A stretch of 64,000 nucleotides of DNA from Pedobacter sp. PF22-3. GTDB taxonomy: Bacteria > Bacteroidota > Bacteroidia > Sphingobacteriales > Sphingobacteriaceae. This document shows, piece after piece, positions 52,322-61,160 of the stretch. The stretch lies in assembly GCF_026239555.1 (NCBI RefSeq), contig NZ_JAPIVP010000006.1:62001-126000 (forward strand), in the 5' to 3' direction. Position 1 is the first letter of the stretch. Each line of letters starts with the position of its first letter. The position numbers and the translations under genes are program-made. Under the pieces are notes generated by a model. It ran no database searches and was not told where the DNA came from. It worked only from the letters and a program-made list of their open reading frames with translations.

Positions 52322-52765
52322 TTAATTCTTTTTAAAATAAATAACTTCGGTCCTTATTCCTGATTCTTCCTTGTTTATGCTTTTTAAAATTAATTGGTCA
52401 CTATTTAATTTTAAAATTTCATAATGTTGTAAAACACCAAATTTTAAATATTCTAATATATAAGATTTATCAGAAATAACAACGCTATAATCCCAGCTTT
52501 TGTGATCTTCATTAACTTGATCAGATGTAAATTTATATGCAGGTGTATAAAATTTTACATAATCAGAACTGTCAACTCTTGATGTTTTTTGATTTTTTTT
52601 ATCAATAAACAAGGTTTCAATTTTGGTTGGAACCCAATTACCAACAAGATCCGTCTTTTGTATTTTTTTGGCAAGCTCTACTTGGCTCAATTTTTCCTGC
52701 TTTTTACAAGAAGCCCCCAATAGTAGTATGGGGATTATCCACACAGTTAAGTATTTGTTTTTCAT
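52322..52765 (-). CDS. Putative lipoprotein, unknown family
   Basis: This ~147-residue protein has a lipobox (LLLGASCKKQ, Cys near residue 21) after a hydrophobic segment, so it is probably lipid-anchored. The mature part (LVGNWVPTKIETLFIDKK ... HYEILKLNSDQLILKS) resembles the lipocalin-like domains found in Bacteroidota lipoproteins. The start MKNKYLTVW at 52765 is preferred over an ATG six codons upstream. It is separated from the secreted-protein gene by 1 bp. Confidence 0.65.
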   Translation of the reverse strand: MKNKYLTVWIIPILLLGASCKKQEKLSQVELAKKIQKTDLVGNWVPTKIETLFIDKKNQKTSRVDSSDYVKFYTPAYKFTSDQVNEDHKSWDYSVVISDKSYILEYLKFGVLQHYEILKLNSDQLILKSINKEESGIRTEVIYFKKN

Positions 52766-52846
52766 ATAAGATGTTTTTTGCAAATGTAACTAAATTGTTA
52801 GTAATAATGCATTTCTTGCAATTTATACCTAAATATTTTGTAATAA

Positions 52847-52882
52847 AAAAGCGACTAAGTATGATTTAACTTAGTCGCTTTT
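52847..52882 (-). terminator. Hairpin terminator between the lipoprotein genes
   Basis: A 14-bp stem (AAAAGCGACTAAGT at 52847-52860 and ACTTAGTCGCTTTT at 52869-52882) has an 8-base loop. On the minus strand it follows the stop of the gene ending at 52905 by about 22 bp and is flanked by T-rich sequence. Confidence 0.75.
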
Positions 52883-52904
52883 AATAATGAATTATAAATT
52901 TTTG

Positions 52905-53321
52905 TTATTGCGAAGAAGTCACGATAACTACTCTTAATCCTATTGGAGCTGTAGGTTTTGTAGGAGTAAGTACATTATCTCCGGAAGTTTGAATGTCAAT
53001 AGTTATTGAACCTCTTCTTACTATGTAGCTATAAGCTTGAGCATCAAATACCATTGGCAATTGTTTGTATTCAGCAACAGAATTATCTGGATAGATATAA
53101 ACTAATATACCATCATTCTTAAAAGTTGCGTCATCTATTTCTGGGAAGTTAATTGTTGTAGATAATCTTGTATTGTTTTCAGAATAAGTCCATTGATTAG
53201 CATTAATAACAGTTTCAATTGTCTGATTTGGAAGGCCAGTATCAGGAACAAGAACTTCTTTCTTGCACGAAGCCAGACCTAGTGTGGCAATGCAAAGCAT
53301 TAAGATGGTAAATTTTTTCAT
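52905..53321 (-). CDS. Putative lipoprotein, unknown family
   Basis: This 138-residue protein has the N-terminal signal MLCIATLGLASCKKEVL, a standard lipobox. The mature region (QTIETVINANQWTYSENNTRLSTTINFPEIDDATFKND...) is beta-rich, and the end (VLTPTKPTAPIGLRVVIVTSSQ) resembles Bacteroidota surface lipoproteins. Function unknown. A hairpin terminator follows. Confidence 0.65.
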   Translation of the reverse strand: MKKFTILMLCIATLGLASCKKEVLVPDTGLPNQTIETVINANQWTYSENNTRLSTTINFPEIDDATFKNDGILVYIYPDNSVAEYKQLPMVFDAQAYSYIVRRGSITIDIQTSGDNVLTPTKPTAPIGLRVVIVTSSQ

Positions 53322-53455
53322 TTTGATTAGTGTTATTTGTGTGTGTGATATTGGTATTACAAATCTTCTGCCAAAAATTTAACTACCCATTTATGGATTA
53401 ATTATTGTACAGTTAGCAATAGATACCAATTATAAAATTGCATTTATTTACACCT

Positions 53456-54016
53456 ATGAAGATCTTTTTCCGTCTCTTACCCTGGTTAATTTTAATTGTT
53501 GCAGGGTACTTATTTATCTCCAAAAAGTTCAGTATCAATACAACTGTAGAAAGCAAACATCAGCTTCTGGTAGAGAAAATTGAAGCTATAGGTAAACTGG
53601 AACTGGTAAGGTACCAGATCAGCGATGTTTTAGAGCATAAAAATAAAACAGATTTTTTACCCGAAGCCAGTGTTTTATTGATTGTTAAGGCCGAAGCGGT
53701 AGGTTGTATCGATCTTACTAAAATTACTAAAGATGATATTAGCATAGATGCGGACACTGCTGTAGTAAATTTACCACAGCCCGAAATCTGTTATGTAAAA
53801 ATCGACCATAAAAACTCACGTGTTTACGATACAAAAATGGCTTTTTTTCGCGAGGCCAGTTTGGTAGACGAAGCATACAAAGCCGCCGAAAGACAAATTA
53901 CCACTGAAGTTAAAAAATCGAGCATTTTAGCACAGACTAAAACTAATGCTACTACCGTGCTTAAGCCTATTATTGAAGGTTTAGGTTATAAAAATGTGAG
54001 GTTTACTTTTGAGTAG
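53456..54016 (+). CDS. DUF4230-family membrane-anchored protein
   Basis: This 186-residue protein has one N-terminal hydrophobic helix (RLLPWLILIVAGYLFIS) and a globular domain of the DUF4230 family: KIEAIGKLELVRYQISDVLEHK, ASVLLIVKAEAVGCIDLTKI, and IEGLGYKNVRFTFE near the end. Function is not known. The ATG at 53456 (MKIFFRLLP) is preferred over 53438. Confidence 0.8.
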   Translation: MKIFFRLLPWLILIVAGYLFISKKFSINTTVESKHQLLVEKIEAIGKLELVRYQISDVLEHKNKTDFLPEASVLLIVKAEAVGCIDLTKITKDDISIDADTAVVNLPQPEICYVKIDHKNSRVYDTKMAFFREASLVDEAYKAAERQITTEVKKSSILAQTKTNATTVLKPIIEGLGYKNVRFTFE

Positions 54017-54053
54017 GGCTTAGGAGGTATAGGTCATGGGATTTAAGTTCGAT

Positions 54054-54154
54054 CGTCACCCTGAATTTATTTCAGGGTCTTTCCGGGAAGGATAACATCA
54101 AGGTAAAACTTCGGAGGTTTGCACGATAGATGCTGAAATAAATTCAGCATGACG
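54054..54154. repeat. Paired inverted REP-like element (CCCTGAATTTATTTCAGGG type)
   Basis: Left arm 54054-54080 (CCCTGAATTTATTTCAGGG inside a CGTCA...GTCT frame) and right arm 54128-54154 (GCTGAAATAAATTCAGC, GACG end) are inverted copies. Each arm is itself palindromic, so the pair can form two hairpins or one long stem. The 47 bp spacer is AT-rich. It separates convergent DUF4230 and cupin genes. Confidence 0.75.
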
Positions 54155-54164
54155 ACATCATAGC

Positions 54165-54515
54165 TTAGTCTAAAAAATCTTCACGATGCGGATTAAAAAT
54201 ATCAACCAATAAGCCTGCTTCTAAACAAACAACACCGTGAAAAACGTTTGACGGTGCAAAGAATACATCTCCTTCATTTAAGATTTTTTTAGCATCGCCC
54301 ATGCTTACTTCAAAACTTCCTTTCGCTACATAACTCATCTGCAAATGTGGGTGATTGTGAATGGTACCAACGGCACCTTTTTCAAATGCTACCTTAACCA
54401 ACATCAGATCTTGATCATAAGCCATAATTTTTCGTTTTACGCCTGAGCCTAAATCTTCCCAATCTATATCGCTATCCGAAATTAAAGCTTTGTTGTTTAG
54501 GTCTTTGAAATTCAT
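54165..54515 (-). CDS. Cupin-domain protein (KdgF-like)
   Basis: This 116-residue single cupin has a metal-binding block GTIHNHPHLQMSYVAKG and a second segment DVFFAPSNVFHGVVCLEAG. The HxHPHxQ form is close to KdgF and related uronate-processing cupins. Function is unproven and no pectin genes are present in the window. Confidence 0.8.
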   Translation of the reverse strand: MNFKDLNNKALISDSDIDWEDLGSGVKRKIMAYDQDLMLVKVAFEKGAVGTIHNHPHLQMSYVAKGSFEVSMGDAKKILNEGDVFFAPSNVFHGVVCLEAGLLVDIFNPHREDFLD

Positions 54516-54541
54516 TTTTACAAGTATATATTAAAAGAATT

Positions 54542-54572
54542 GTCGTCATTCCTAACTTGATTGGGAATGACG
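54542..54572. repeat. Hairpin repeat GTCATTCCTAACTTGATTGGGAATGAC
   Basis: The arms GTCATTCC and GGAATGAC form an imperfect palindrome in the gap after ilvA, followed by TGCGAAAAACTTTGCGCGC sequence. It has the same GTCAT...ATGAC edge as the other palindromes. Confidence 0.5.
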
Positions 54573-54624
54573 AACTGCCTTTGTGTACTCTGCGAAAAAC
54601 TTTGCGCGCTTTGCGGTTAACTAA

Positions 54625-55875
54625 TTAAACCAAATATTCAAACAAAGTCTGATCCTGGTTTAGCTCGATAATTTCGAATTTAAAATCTTTCATACGCTGT
54701 AATAAACTGGCATAATCGTTTTTATCCGAAAGCTCAATGCCCACCAGCGCCGGACCATTTTCCCTGTTGGTTTTTTTAATAAACTCAAAACGGGTAATAT
54801 CATCCTGCGGACCTAAAACTTCGTTCACAAATAATTTTAAAGCACCTGGTCTTTGTGGGAAACGAACAATAAAATAATGTTTCAAACCTTCAAAAAGCAA
54901 AGACTTCTCTTTGATCTCCTGCATGCGCTCTATGTCGTTGTTTCCGCCGCTAACCACACAAACTATTGTTTTGCCCACAATCTGGTCTTTAAGCTGATCT
55001 AATGCAGCCACAGACAGTGCACCGGCAGGTTCTACCACAATGGCATCCTCATTATATAATTTTAAAATGGTTGTACAGATTTTCCCTTCAGGAATTAAAT
55101 GCATCTGATCAAGCAGTTCCTTACAGTATTCGTAGGTAATGTGGCCGATCCTTTTTACAGCGGCACCATCCACAAAGCGGTCTATTTCATCTAATGTATA
55201 AGGACCACCATGCTCCATGGCTGTAACCATGGATGGTGCACCCAGTGGCTCAACGCCAATTAGTTTTACATCGGGTTTAACAGTTTTGAGGTAAGCACTT
55301 ACGCCAGATGCCAGGCCACCACCGCCTACAGGCATTACCACCATATCTAAATCTGGCAGATCTTCAAAAATTTCTATGCCCACAGTAGCTTGTCCTTCAA
55401 TTACTTTTTGATCATCAAAAGGCGGAATAAAAGTGGCCATTTTTTCGGCACTGTAGGCCAGCGCTTCTTTTAAACAATCGTCAAAAGTATCGCCAACTAA
55501 AATTACTTCCACATTATCACTACCGAACATGTAGGTTTGTTTCACTTTTTGTTTAGGGGTAATTTCGGGCATAAATATTACACCTTTAATGCCCAGCTTT
55601 TTACAAGAGTAAGCCACACCTTGCGCGTGGTTTCCGGCACTTGCACAAACTACCCCATTTACCAATAGTTCTACAGGCAGCGAACTGATTTTATTGTAAG
55701 CACCACGCAGTTTGTAAGACCGAACAATCTGCAAATCTTCTCTTTTTAAATAAATATTGGCATTGTAGAAAGAAGAAAGTCCGGCATTAAACTCAAGTGG
55801 GGTGCGTTTTACCACGTTTTTGAGCCTTTCTGATGCAGATTTAAAATCTAATGTATGTGGTGTTTTCGTATTCAT
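54625..55875 (-). CDS. ilvA: Threonine dehydratase (threonine ammonia-lyase)
   Basis: This PLP enzyme converts threonine to 2-oxobutanoate for isoleucine synthesis. The 416 residues include the PLP lysine in YLKREDLQIVRSYKLRGAYN, the tetraglycine loop PVGGGGLASGV, CASAGNHAQGVAY and a C-terminal ACT-like regulatory region (HYFIVRFPQRPGALKLF). It is the last gene of the branched-chain group in this orientation, 306 bp past leuA. The start at 55875 is standard. Confidence 0.92.
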   Translation of the reverse strand: MNTKTPHTLDFKSASERLKNVVKRTPLEFNAGLSSFYNANIYLKREDLQIVRSYKLRGAYNKISSLPVELLVNGVVCASAGNHAQGVAYSCKKLGIKGVIFMPEITPKQKVKQTYMFGSDNVEVILVGDTFDDCLKEALAYSAEKMATFIPPFDDQKVIEGQATVGIEIFEDLPDLDMVVMPVGGGGLASGVSAYLKTVKPDVKLIGVEPLGAPSMVTAMEHGGPYTLDEIDRFVDGAAVKRIGHITYEYCKELLDQMHLIPEGKICTTILKLYNEDAIVVEPAGALSVAALDQLKDQIVGKTIVCVVSGGNNDIERMQEIKEKSLLFEGLKHYFIVRFPQRPGALKLFVNEVLGPQDDITRFEFIKKTNRENGPALVGIELSDKNDYASLLQRMKDFKFEIIELNQDQTLFEYLV

Positions 55876-56181
55876 TATTATAGTATCAAGTAGAAAGAAT
55901 CAAGTATCAAGACAGATCTTCTCTTATATTTTTTGTAAAGCGGGGTGCTGTACTCCATAGGTTATCACAGTCCTGCTATTCGTTCCAATCTTTTTAAAAC
56001 CACGGTTCTGTTGGAGAACGAAGAACCTGTTTCATCGGTTACAGATGCTTCGTACCTCAGCATGACATGATATAAGCGGTCACTGCAATTAAAAAGTATT
56101 TCCACTGCTATCAGGTTTAGGGAAGCCTAGTCGGTGCGTTAAATTAAAACGCTTACCGCTCAACACCAAACCCGTATCGCA
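55876..56181. other. Gap between ilvA and leuA with repeat remnants
   Basis: The gap holds a TATCAAGTAGAAAG/TCAAGTATCAAG stretch (55877-55915), a reverse copy of the dispersed array-related element (55929-55996), and a REP-like arm (CTTCGTACCTCAGCATGACA, 56041-56068). No gene is seen. Confidence 0.55.
55929..55996 (-). repeat. Reverse copy of the dispersed array-related element
   Basis: Read on the minus strand, the sequence gives AAAAAGATTGGAACGAATAG, CAGGACT, then TACAGCACCCCGCTTTACA and AAAAAA. These are the same ordered words as in 32558-32622 and in each tandem-array unit. Confidence 0.6.
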
Positions 56182-57342
56182 TTAAGCTAAATGCAAAGCA
56201 ACCAATTGGTTCAAATCAGTATCGTTAATGCCTTGTTTGCTATCGGCTAAAATCAAAAACTGTTTGTAAACAATATCCAGGTGTTCTTTTTCCAATTTAT
56301 GGCCTAAACGCTCTAAATGGTGTTTTAAAGCATGGCGACCACTTCTTGCTGTTAAAACAATCGTCGCATCAGGAAAACCAACATCTTCCGGTTTAATAAT
56401 CTCATAGTTTTCGCGGTTTTTTAAGAAACCATCCTGGTGGATACCCGAACTGTGCGAAAATGCATTTCCACCAACAATTGCTTTGTTTGGCTGCACAGGC
56501 ATATTCATCTGGTTTCGCACCATATGGCTCATTTCGTAAAAACGGGTGGTATCAATCTGCGTATTCAAACCTAGAACTTTGTGCGTTTTCAATATCATCA
56601 CCACTTCTTCCATAGATGTATTGCCTGCACGCTCGCCAATACCGTTAATCGTACATTCTACCTGGCGGGCTCCGTTTTGCAAGCCAGCAATAGAATTGGC
56701 TGTAGCTAAGCCTAAATCATTATGACAATGCACAGAAATAATGGCTTTATCTATATTCTTTACATTTTCTTTTAAATAAAGAATTTTAGAGCCATATTGA
56801 TCTGGCAAACAATAACCATTTGTATCTGGAATATTAACCACCGTTGCACCAGCAGCAATTACAGCTTCAACCATTTTGGCCAAAAATTCAATATCGGCAC
56901 GGCCGGCATCTTCTGCGTAGAACTCCACGTCTTCCACAAATTTTTTCGAATACCTCACGGCTTCAACGGCGCGTTCTAAAATTTCTTCCCGGGTGCTGTT
57001 AAATTTATGTTTGATGTGGAAATCGGATGATCCGATCCCGGTGTGAATACGTGGCCTTTTGGCATAACGCAAAGCATCTGCAGCCACATCGATATCATTT
57101 TTGTTTGCGCGTGTTAAAGCGCAGATAATTGGGTTGGTAACTGCTTTTGATAATTCAATTACACTGTTAAAATCCCCTGGGCTAGAAACCGGGAAACCAG
57201 CTTCAATCACATCAACACCTAAAAGCTCAAGTGATTTTGCGATTTCTATTTTTTGGTTTGTATCTAACTGGCAGCCTGGAACCTGCTCACCGTCACGTAG
57301 CGTCGTGTCGAAAATATAAACTTTGTTTGGGTCGTGAATCAT
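56182..57342 (-). CDS. leuA: 2-isopropylmalate synthase, short form
   Basis: This enzyme condenses acetyl-CoA with 2-oxoisovalerate in leucine synthesis. The 386 residues contain the catalytic-barrel motifs [13 protein letters not shown] near residue 10, [22 protein letters not shown] and [10 protein letters not shown]. The C-terminal LeuA allosteric domain (about 120 residues) of longer homologs is missing; the protein ends soon after the barrel. It follows leuB by 10 bp. A homocitrate synthase-like enzyme is a remote alternative, but leucine context favours leuA. Confidence 0.88.
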   Translation of the reverse strand: MIHDPNKVYIFDTTLRDGEQVPGCQLDTNQKIEIAKSLELLGVDVIEAGFPVSSPGDFNSVIELSKAVTNPIICALTRANKNDIDVAADALRYAKRPRIHTGIGSSDFHIKHKFNSTREEILERAVEAVRYSKKFVEDVEFYAEDAGRADIEFLAKMVEAVIAAGATVVNIPDTNGYCLPDQYGSKILYLKENVKNIDKAIISVHCHNDLGLATANSIAGLQNGARQVECTINGIGERAGNTSMEEVVMILKTHKVLGLNTQIDTTRFYEMSHMVRNQMNMPVQPNKAIVGGNAFSHSSGIHQDGFLKNRENYEIIKPEDVGFPDATIVLTARSGRHALKHHLERLGHKLEKEHLDIVYKQFLILADSKQGINDTDLNQLVALHLA

Positions 57343-57352
57343 AATTTTGAGT

Positions 57353-58444
57353 TTAGGAGTTGACTAATTTTTGAGATAAGAATTTAAGTACCAGTTTACC
57401 CATTTCGGCGGTACCCAAAACTTTAAAACGGTTAGTACTTTGGTCGGCAATGTCGTGCGTTCTAAATCCTTCTTTTAATACTTGGTCGATGGTGTCAACC
57501 AATAATTTGGCCTCTTCTTTTAGTCCGAAGCCAATTTCCAACATTAGTGCTGCGGATAGGATAGAGGCTAGCGGATTGGCTAAATCTTTACCGGCAATAT
57601 CGTGTGCTGAACCATGGATGGGTTCGAAGAAACCCGTGCTTTCGCCAACAGAAGCTGAAGCCAGCATCCCCATAGAACCTGCAATTTGCGAAGCTTCGTC
57701 TGTTAAAATATCGCCAAATAAGTTGGCGGTTAATACCACGTCGAACTTTTTCGGGTTTTTGATCAGCTGCATGGCTGCATTATCGATAAACATGTGTTCA
57801 GTTTCTACATCTGGATATTGTTTGGCAATTTCCTGAACGGTTTCGCGCCATAAGCGTGAGCTTTCCAAAACGTTGGCTTTATCTACTGAACATAATCTTT
57901 TGTTGCGCTGTTGTGCCGCCTGGTAGGCTTTGTGGGCAATACGTTCAACCTCATAACGATGGTAAATCATCAAGTCGGAAGCCGTATTTCTATCTTCAGA
58001 GCGTGTTTTCTCGCCAAAGTAAACATCGCCCGTTAATTCGCGGAAGAACAAAATATCCGTTCCCCTTAAAATTTCGGGTTTAATGCTCGATGCCTGAAGA
58101 AGTTCATCAAATAATAAGATCGGGCGGAGATTGGCAAAAAGTCCCAGTTCTTTACGGATTTTTAACAATCCTTGTTCTGGTCTAACTTTTAAACTTGGAT
58201 CGTTATCATATTTGGCGTGGCCAATTGCTCCAAAAAGAATGGCATCGCTTTTTCTGGCACTTTCTAAAGTTTCATCTGGCAGAGGTTCACCCGTAACTTC
58301 AATAGCCGCATGGCCCATTAAAGCCTCTTCAAATACAAATTCATGACCAAAAATCTCAGCAATTTTTTCTAATGCTGCTTTTCCCCAAGCGGTAACTTCG
58401 GGTCCGATACCATCTCCAGGTATTACTAAAATGTTCTTCTTCAT
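57353..58444 (-). CDS. leuB: 3-isopropylmalate dehydrogenase
   Basis: This NAD-dependent oxidative decarboxylase acts in leucine synthesis. It begins [21 protein letters not shown] (signature of the family) and includes [21 protein letters not shown], the [14 protein letters not shown] block and [25 protein letters not shown]. The start at 58444 is chosen; an in-frame ATG at 58480 would add twelve poorly conserved residues. It precedes leuA. Confidence 0.93.
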   Translation of the reverse strand: MKKNILVIPGDGIGPEVTAWGKAALEKIAEIFGHEFVFEEALMGHAAIEVTGEPLPDETLESARKSDAILFGAIGHAKYDNDPSLKVRPEQGLLKIRKELGLFANLRPILLFDELLQASSIKPEILRGTDILFFRELTGDVYFGEKTRSEDRNTASDLMIYHRYEVERIAHKAYQAAQQRNKRLCSVDKANVLESSRLWRETVQEIAKQYPDVETEHMFIDNAAMQLIKNPKKFDVVLTANLFGDILTDEASQIAGSMGMLASASVGESTGFFEPIHGSAHDIAGKDLANPLASILSAALMLEIGFGLKEEAKLLVDTIDQVLKEGFRTHDIADQSTNRFKVLGTAEMGKLVLKFLSQKLVNS

Positions 58445-58557
58445 TGTTGACTTCTCTTTTGCTGTTACAGTTTTCACCATGAATTTTTACAGATTGATTG
58501 CTGCTATGGTTTGTGTCTTCACGAACCATCAGATTTTTATCTGTGGTTAATTTTGCA

Positions 58558-60024
58558 TCAGCTTAATATTTCTGTGTTTAAACTTTCGACGACTTTTACC
58601 TCGCCTTTTTCTAACAATATTCTTTTTTCTATGCAGGTTGGCAGCTGCGATTCAAAATGGCCAACATAAATTAAGGTCATCCCATTGCTGCACAGTTCAT
58701 CAACCAATTGGTTAAAGTGTTTTGTCTGCTGTTGGTCTAAGCCCTGGCAAGGCTCATCCAGAATTAACAGTTCCGGGTTTTTTATAATCGTCCGCGCTAA
58801 CAGTACCAGTCGTTGTTTGCCGAGCGGGAGCGCAGTTAATAACTCATTTTTACTTTCAGTGAGGCCAAAGTAGGCTACCAGTTCATCTACCTGGGTGCTT
58901 TTGGTGTATGGTAGCTGTTGAAATAAACCTACTGTATCGTAAAAACCAGACGCAATGCTTTGCCAAACTGTAGCCGTGGAATCGAAATACCAATGAAACT
59001 CAGGCGATATTAAACCAATATGTTGTTTAATGTCCCAAATGCTTTCGCCGCTTCCACGTCTGTTGCCGAATAAATAAAGTTCGTTGGCGTAAGATTGCGG
59101 GTGATCGCCGTTTATCAGACTCAATAAGGTAGACTTTCCTGAACCATTATGGCCCTGTAAAAGCCATTTTTCTCCAGCTTTAATTTCCCAATTGATGTTT
59201 TTTAATACCTGTTTCTCACCATAGCTAATGTTTACATTAACCATTTTTACAATATCTTCAGAACTGTAAATAGGCGATTCTTTTAAGAAATCCGGAATTT
59301 CTCTTAAATGGATTTCGGTACTAACAGTGGACTCTAAAGCATTCAATTTAACCAATTGTCCGTCTCTTATTTCAGCAAATGATGTTATACAGGTTGGTAA
59401 TTCTGTGTCGTTGCAAATTAAGATCAATTGAACACCTTCTTCTGCAGCTTGATCCAGTAAAATATTAAGATTCTTACGAGAAGCTGCATCTAAACCTGTA
59501 TAAGGTTGATCGATAATTAATAACTGAGGTTTTAACCAAAGTGCTTTTACCAATTGCAATTTTTTGTGTTCGCCACTGGATAATTCAATTAATTGTGAAC
59601 TGGCAAATGTTGTAAAACCCAAAGCCTCTAAAATCGGTTCAACCTGATCGAAATGAAGGCCTTTTTCTTTACCATAATTCACCAATTCTGCGTGAACGGT
59701 TAAAGTATCATTAGCCTGTAAACTGGTGTACCGTTGTTGATAATAAAAATTGGCTACACCTTCTAAATTTTTGAACTGGTACCAGCTTTCAACGTAAAGT
59801 ACCTCCTGAGGAAGTTTGCGCTGCTCGTCAAAATTAATTTCTATGCTTCCCTGGAAAGAGACGATGCCTGCAATGGCTTTGGCCAAAGATGTTTTTCCGG
59901 TTCCGCTTTTGCCTCCTATGGCATAGCTTTCACCAATATTCATTTCGCAATACAAATCCTTTAGCACCGCTTTGTTGCGGTAACTTAAATTTAAGTCCTG
60001 TATGTAAACGAATGGTTTAAACAT
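58558..60024 (-). CDS. Double ATPase ABC protein (ModF-like), inserted in the leu cluster
   Basis: This 488-residue protein consists of two ABC ATPase domains. Domain 1 has Walker A GGKSGTGKTSLAKAI and LSSGEHKKLQLVKALW; domain 2 has GHNGSGKSTLLSL and LGKQRLVLLARTI with LLILDEPCQGLDQQQ. There are no transmembrane segments. The layout resembles ModF/PhrA-type double-ATPase proteins of unknown cellular role. Its ATG overlaps the leuD stop (TAATG), so it is translated with the leucine genes despite no obvious metabolic link. Confidence 0.85.
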   Translation of the reverse strand: MFKPFVYIQDLNLSYRNKAVLKDLYCEMNIGESYAIGGKSGTGKTSLAKAIAGIVSFQGSIEINFDEQRKLPQEVLYVESWYQFKNLEGVANFYYQQRYTSLQANDTLTVHAELVNYGKEKGLHFDQVEPILEALGFTTFASSQLIELSSGEHKKLQLVKALWLKPQLLIIDQPYTGLDAASRKNLNILLDQAAEEGVQLILICNDTELPTCITSFAEIRDGQLVKLNALESTVSTEIHLREIPDFLKESPIYSSEDIVKMVNVNISYGEKQVLKNINWEIKAGEKWLLQGHNGSGKSTLLSLINGDHPQSYANELYLFGNRRGSGESIWDIKQHIGLISPEFHWYFDSTATVWQSIASGFYDTVGLFQQLPYTKSTQVDELVAYFGLTESKNELLTALPLGKQRLVLLARTIIKNPELLILDEPCQGLDQQQTKHFNQLVDELCSNGMTLIYVGHFESQLPTCIEKRILLEKGEVKVVESLNTEILS

Positions 60025-60608
60025 TACTTTGCTTGTTCAAATTCTTCAATTAATTGTTTTTGGTTTAAGATGAAATCGATATCATCGTAGCCATTTATCA
60101 GACATGATTTTTTGTAAGGATTAATCTCGAAAGATTCTTGAGCACCAGTTTCTAAAATGGTAACGGTTTGATTTTCCAGATCAACTTCTAGGGCTGATTT
60201 TGGATTGCTGTCTACCGCTTTAAAAATTTGTGCCAAAAACACATCGCTTACCTGGATGGGTAACAAGCCGTTGTTCAGGGCATTACCTTTAAAAATATCA
60301 GCAAAAAAACTGCTGATTACGGCATCAAAGCCAGCATCCTGAATGGCCCATGCAGCATGCTCGCGACTACTGCCACAACCAAAGTTTTTTCCAGCAACTA
60401 AAACCTGACCGCTATAGGTAGGGTTGTTCAATACAAATTCTGGTTTTGGTGTATTATCTCCGTCGTAGCGCCAATCGCGGAATAGATTTTCACCGAAACC
60501 TTCGCGGGTAGTGGCTTTTAGAAACCTCGCAGGTATGATCTGATCGGTATCAATGTTTTCTATGTTTAAAGGCACTACTGCCGATGTTAATTTTGTGAAT
60601 TTTTTCAT
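60024..60608 (-). CDS. leuD: 3-isopropylmalate dehydratase small subunit
   Basis: This is the small subunit of isopropylmalate isomerase. The ~195 residues begin [29 protein letters not shown] and include [12 protein letters not shown]. The start at 60608 is preferred over an ATG 12 codons upstream because it gives the usual N-terminus. It partners leuC, from which it is separated by the small monooxygenase gene. Confidence 0.93.
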   Translation of the reverse strand: MKKFTKLTSAVVPLNIENIDTDQIIPARFLKATTREGFGENLFRDWRYDGDNTPKPEFVLNNPTYSGQVLVAGKNFGCGSSREHAAWAIQDAGFDAVISSFFADIFKGNALNNGLLPIQVSDVFLAQIFKAVDSNPKSALEVDLENQTVTILETGAQESFEINPYKKSCLINGYDDIDFILNQKQLIEEFEQAK

Positions 60609-60645
60609 GTCAATTAGTATCAAGTAAGGAGTATTAAGTATCAAG
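60607..60645. repeat. TATCAAG-type low-complexity repeat before leuD
   Basis: TAGTATCAAGTAAGGAGTAT and TAAGTATCAAGACTT words lie just upstream of the leuD start, the same family as 36302-36440 and 55877-55915. Confidence 0.6.
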
Positions 60646-60717
60646 ACTTATATTCCACTTTTTATCTTTTATCTTAGGCCTTTTGCTTAGTGGTGGTAAT
60701 TTTATACTTCATGTTTT

Positions 60718-60756
60718 TACCCTCCAACTTAAGCCTTACTACCTTCTACCTTAGTA
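60718..60756. repeat. CCTTCTACCTTAG low-complexity repeat
   Basis: TACCCTCCAACTTAAGCC and TACTACCTTCTACCTTAG words, partly inside the end of the next gene, belong to the same family as 26866-26900 and 17470-17535. Confidence 0.5.
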
Positions 60757-61031
60757 AAGTGTTCAACTGTTGGAAAAGGATCGTAAAAGTGATGTAGTAA
60801 CTTTTTCCAATCCTGGTATGCTGCTGATCCCCTGAATCCTTCGGTATGTGCCTCCAGTGTTTTCCAGTTTACCAGCAGAATATATTTATTTTCTACCTCT
60901 ACACATTTTTGAAGCTGATGCGAAATGTAACCTTCCCTATCAGAAATGATTTTTTGCGCTTCGCTGAAAGCCTTTTCAAAATCAGCCGATAATCCGGCTT
61001 TTACATTTAGTATAGCAACTTCTAAAATCAT
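60729..61031 (-). CDS. Antibiotic-biosynthesis-monooxygenase-fold protein
   Basis: This ~100-residue protein of the ABM (dimeric alpha/beta barrel) family starts MILEVAILNVKAGLSADFEKAF. Family features are SDREGYISHQLQKCVEVENKYILLVNWKTLEAH and the HFYDPFPTVEHF end. ABM-fold proteins include quinol monooxygenases, but activity is not proved here. It lies between leuC and leuD in the leucine cluster. The last codons overlap a low-complexity repeat tract. Confidence 0.8.
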   Translation of the reverse strand: MILEVAILNVKAGLSADFEKAFSEAQKIISDREGYISHQLQKCVEVENKYILLVNWKTLEAHTEGFRGSAAYQDWKKLLHHFYDPFPTVEHFTKVEGSKA

Positions 61032-61160
61032 ATATTTATTTTCTGTCATTGCTAGCTACTAAGCGATCTAATTTAGCCTTGCAATCGCATTAAGGTTGCT
61101 TCGTGCCTCGCAATGACGATTAATCTAGGCATTTTGCCGATACCTTCAACCTTGTGCCTT

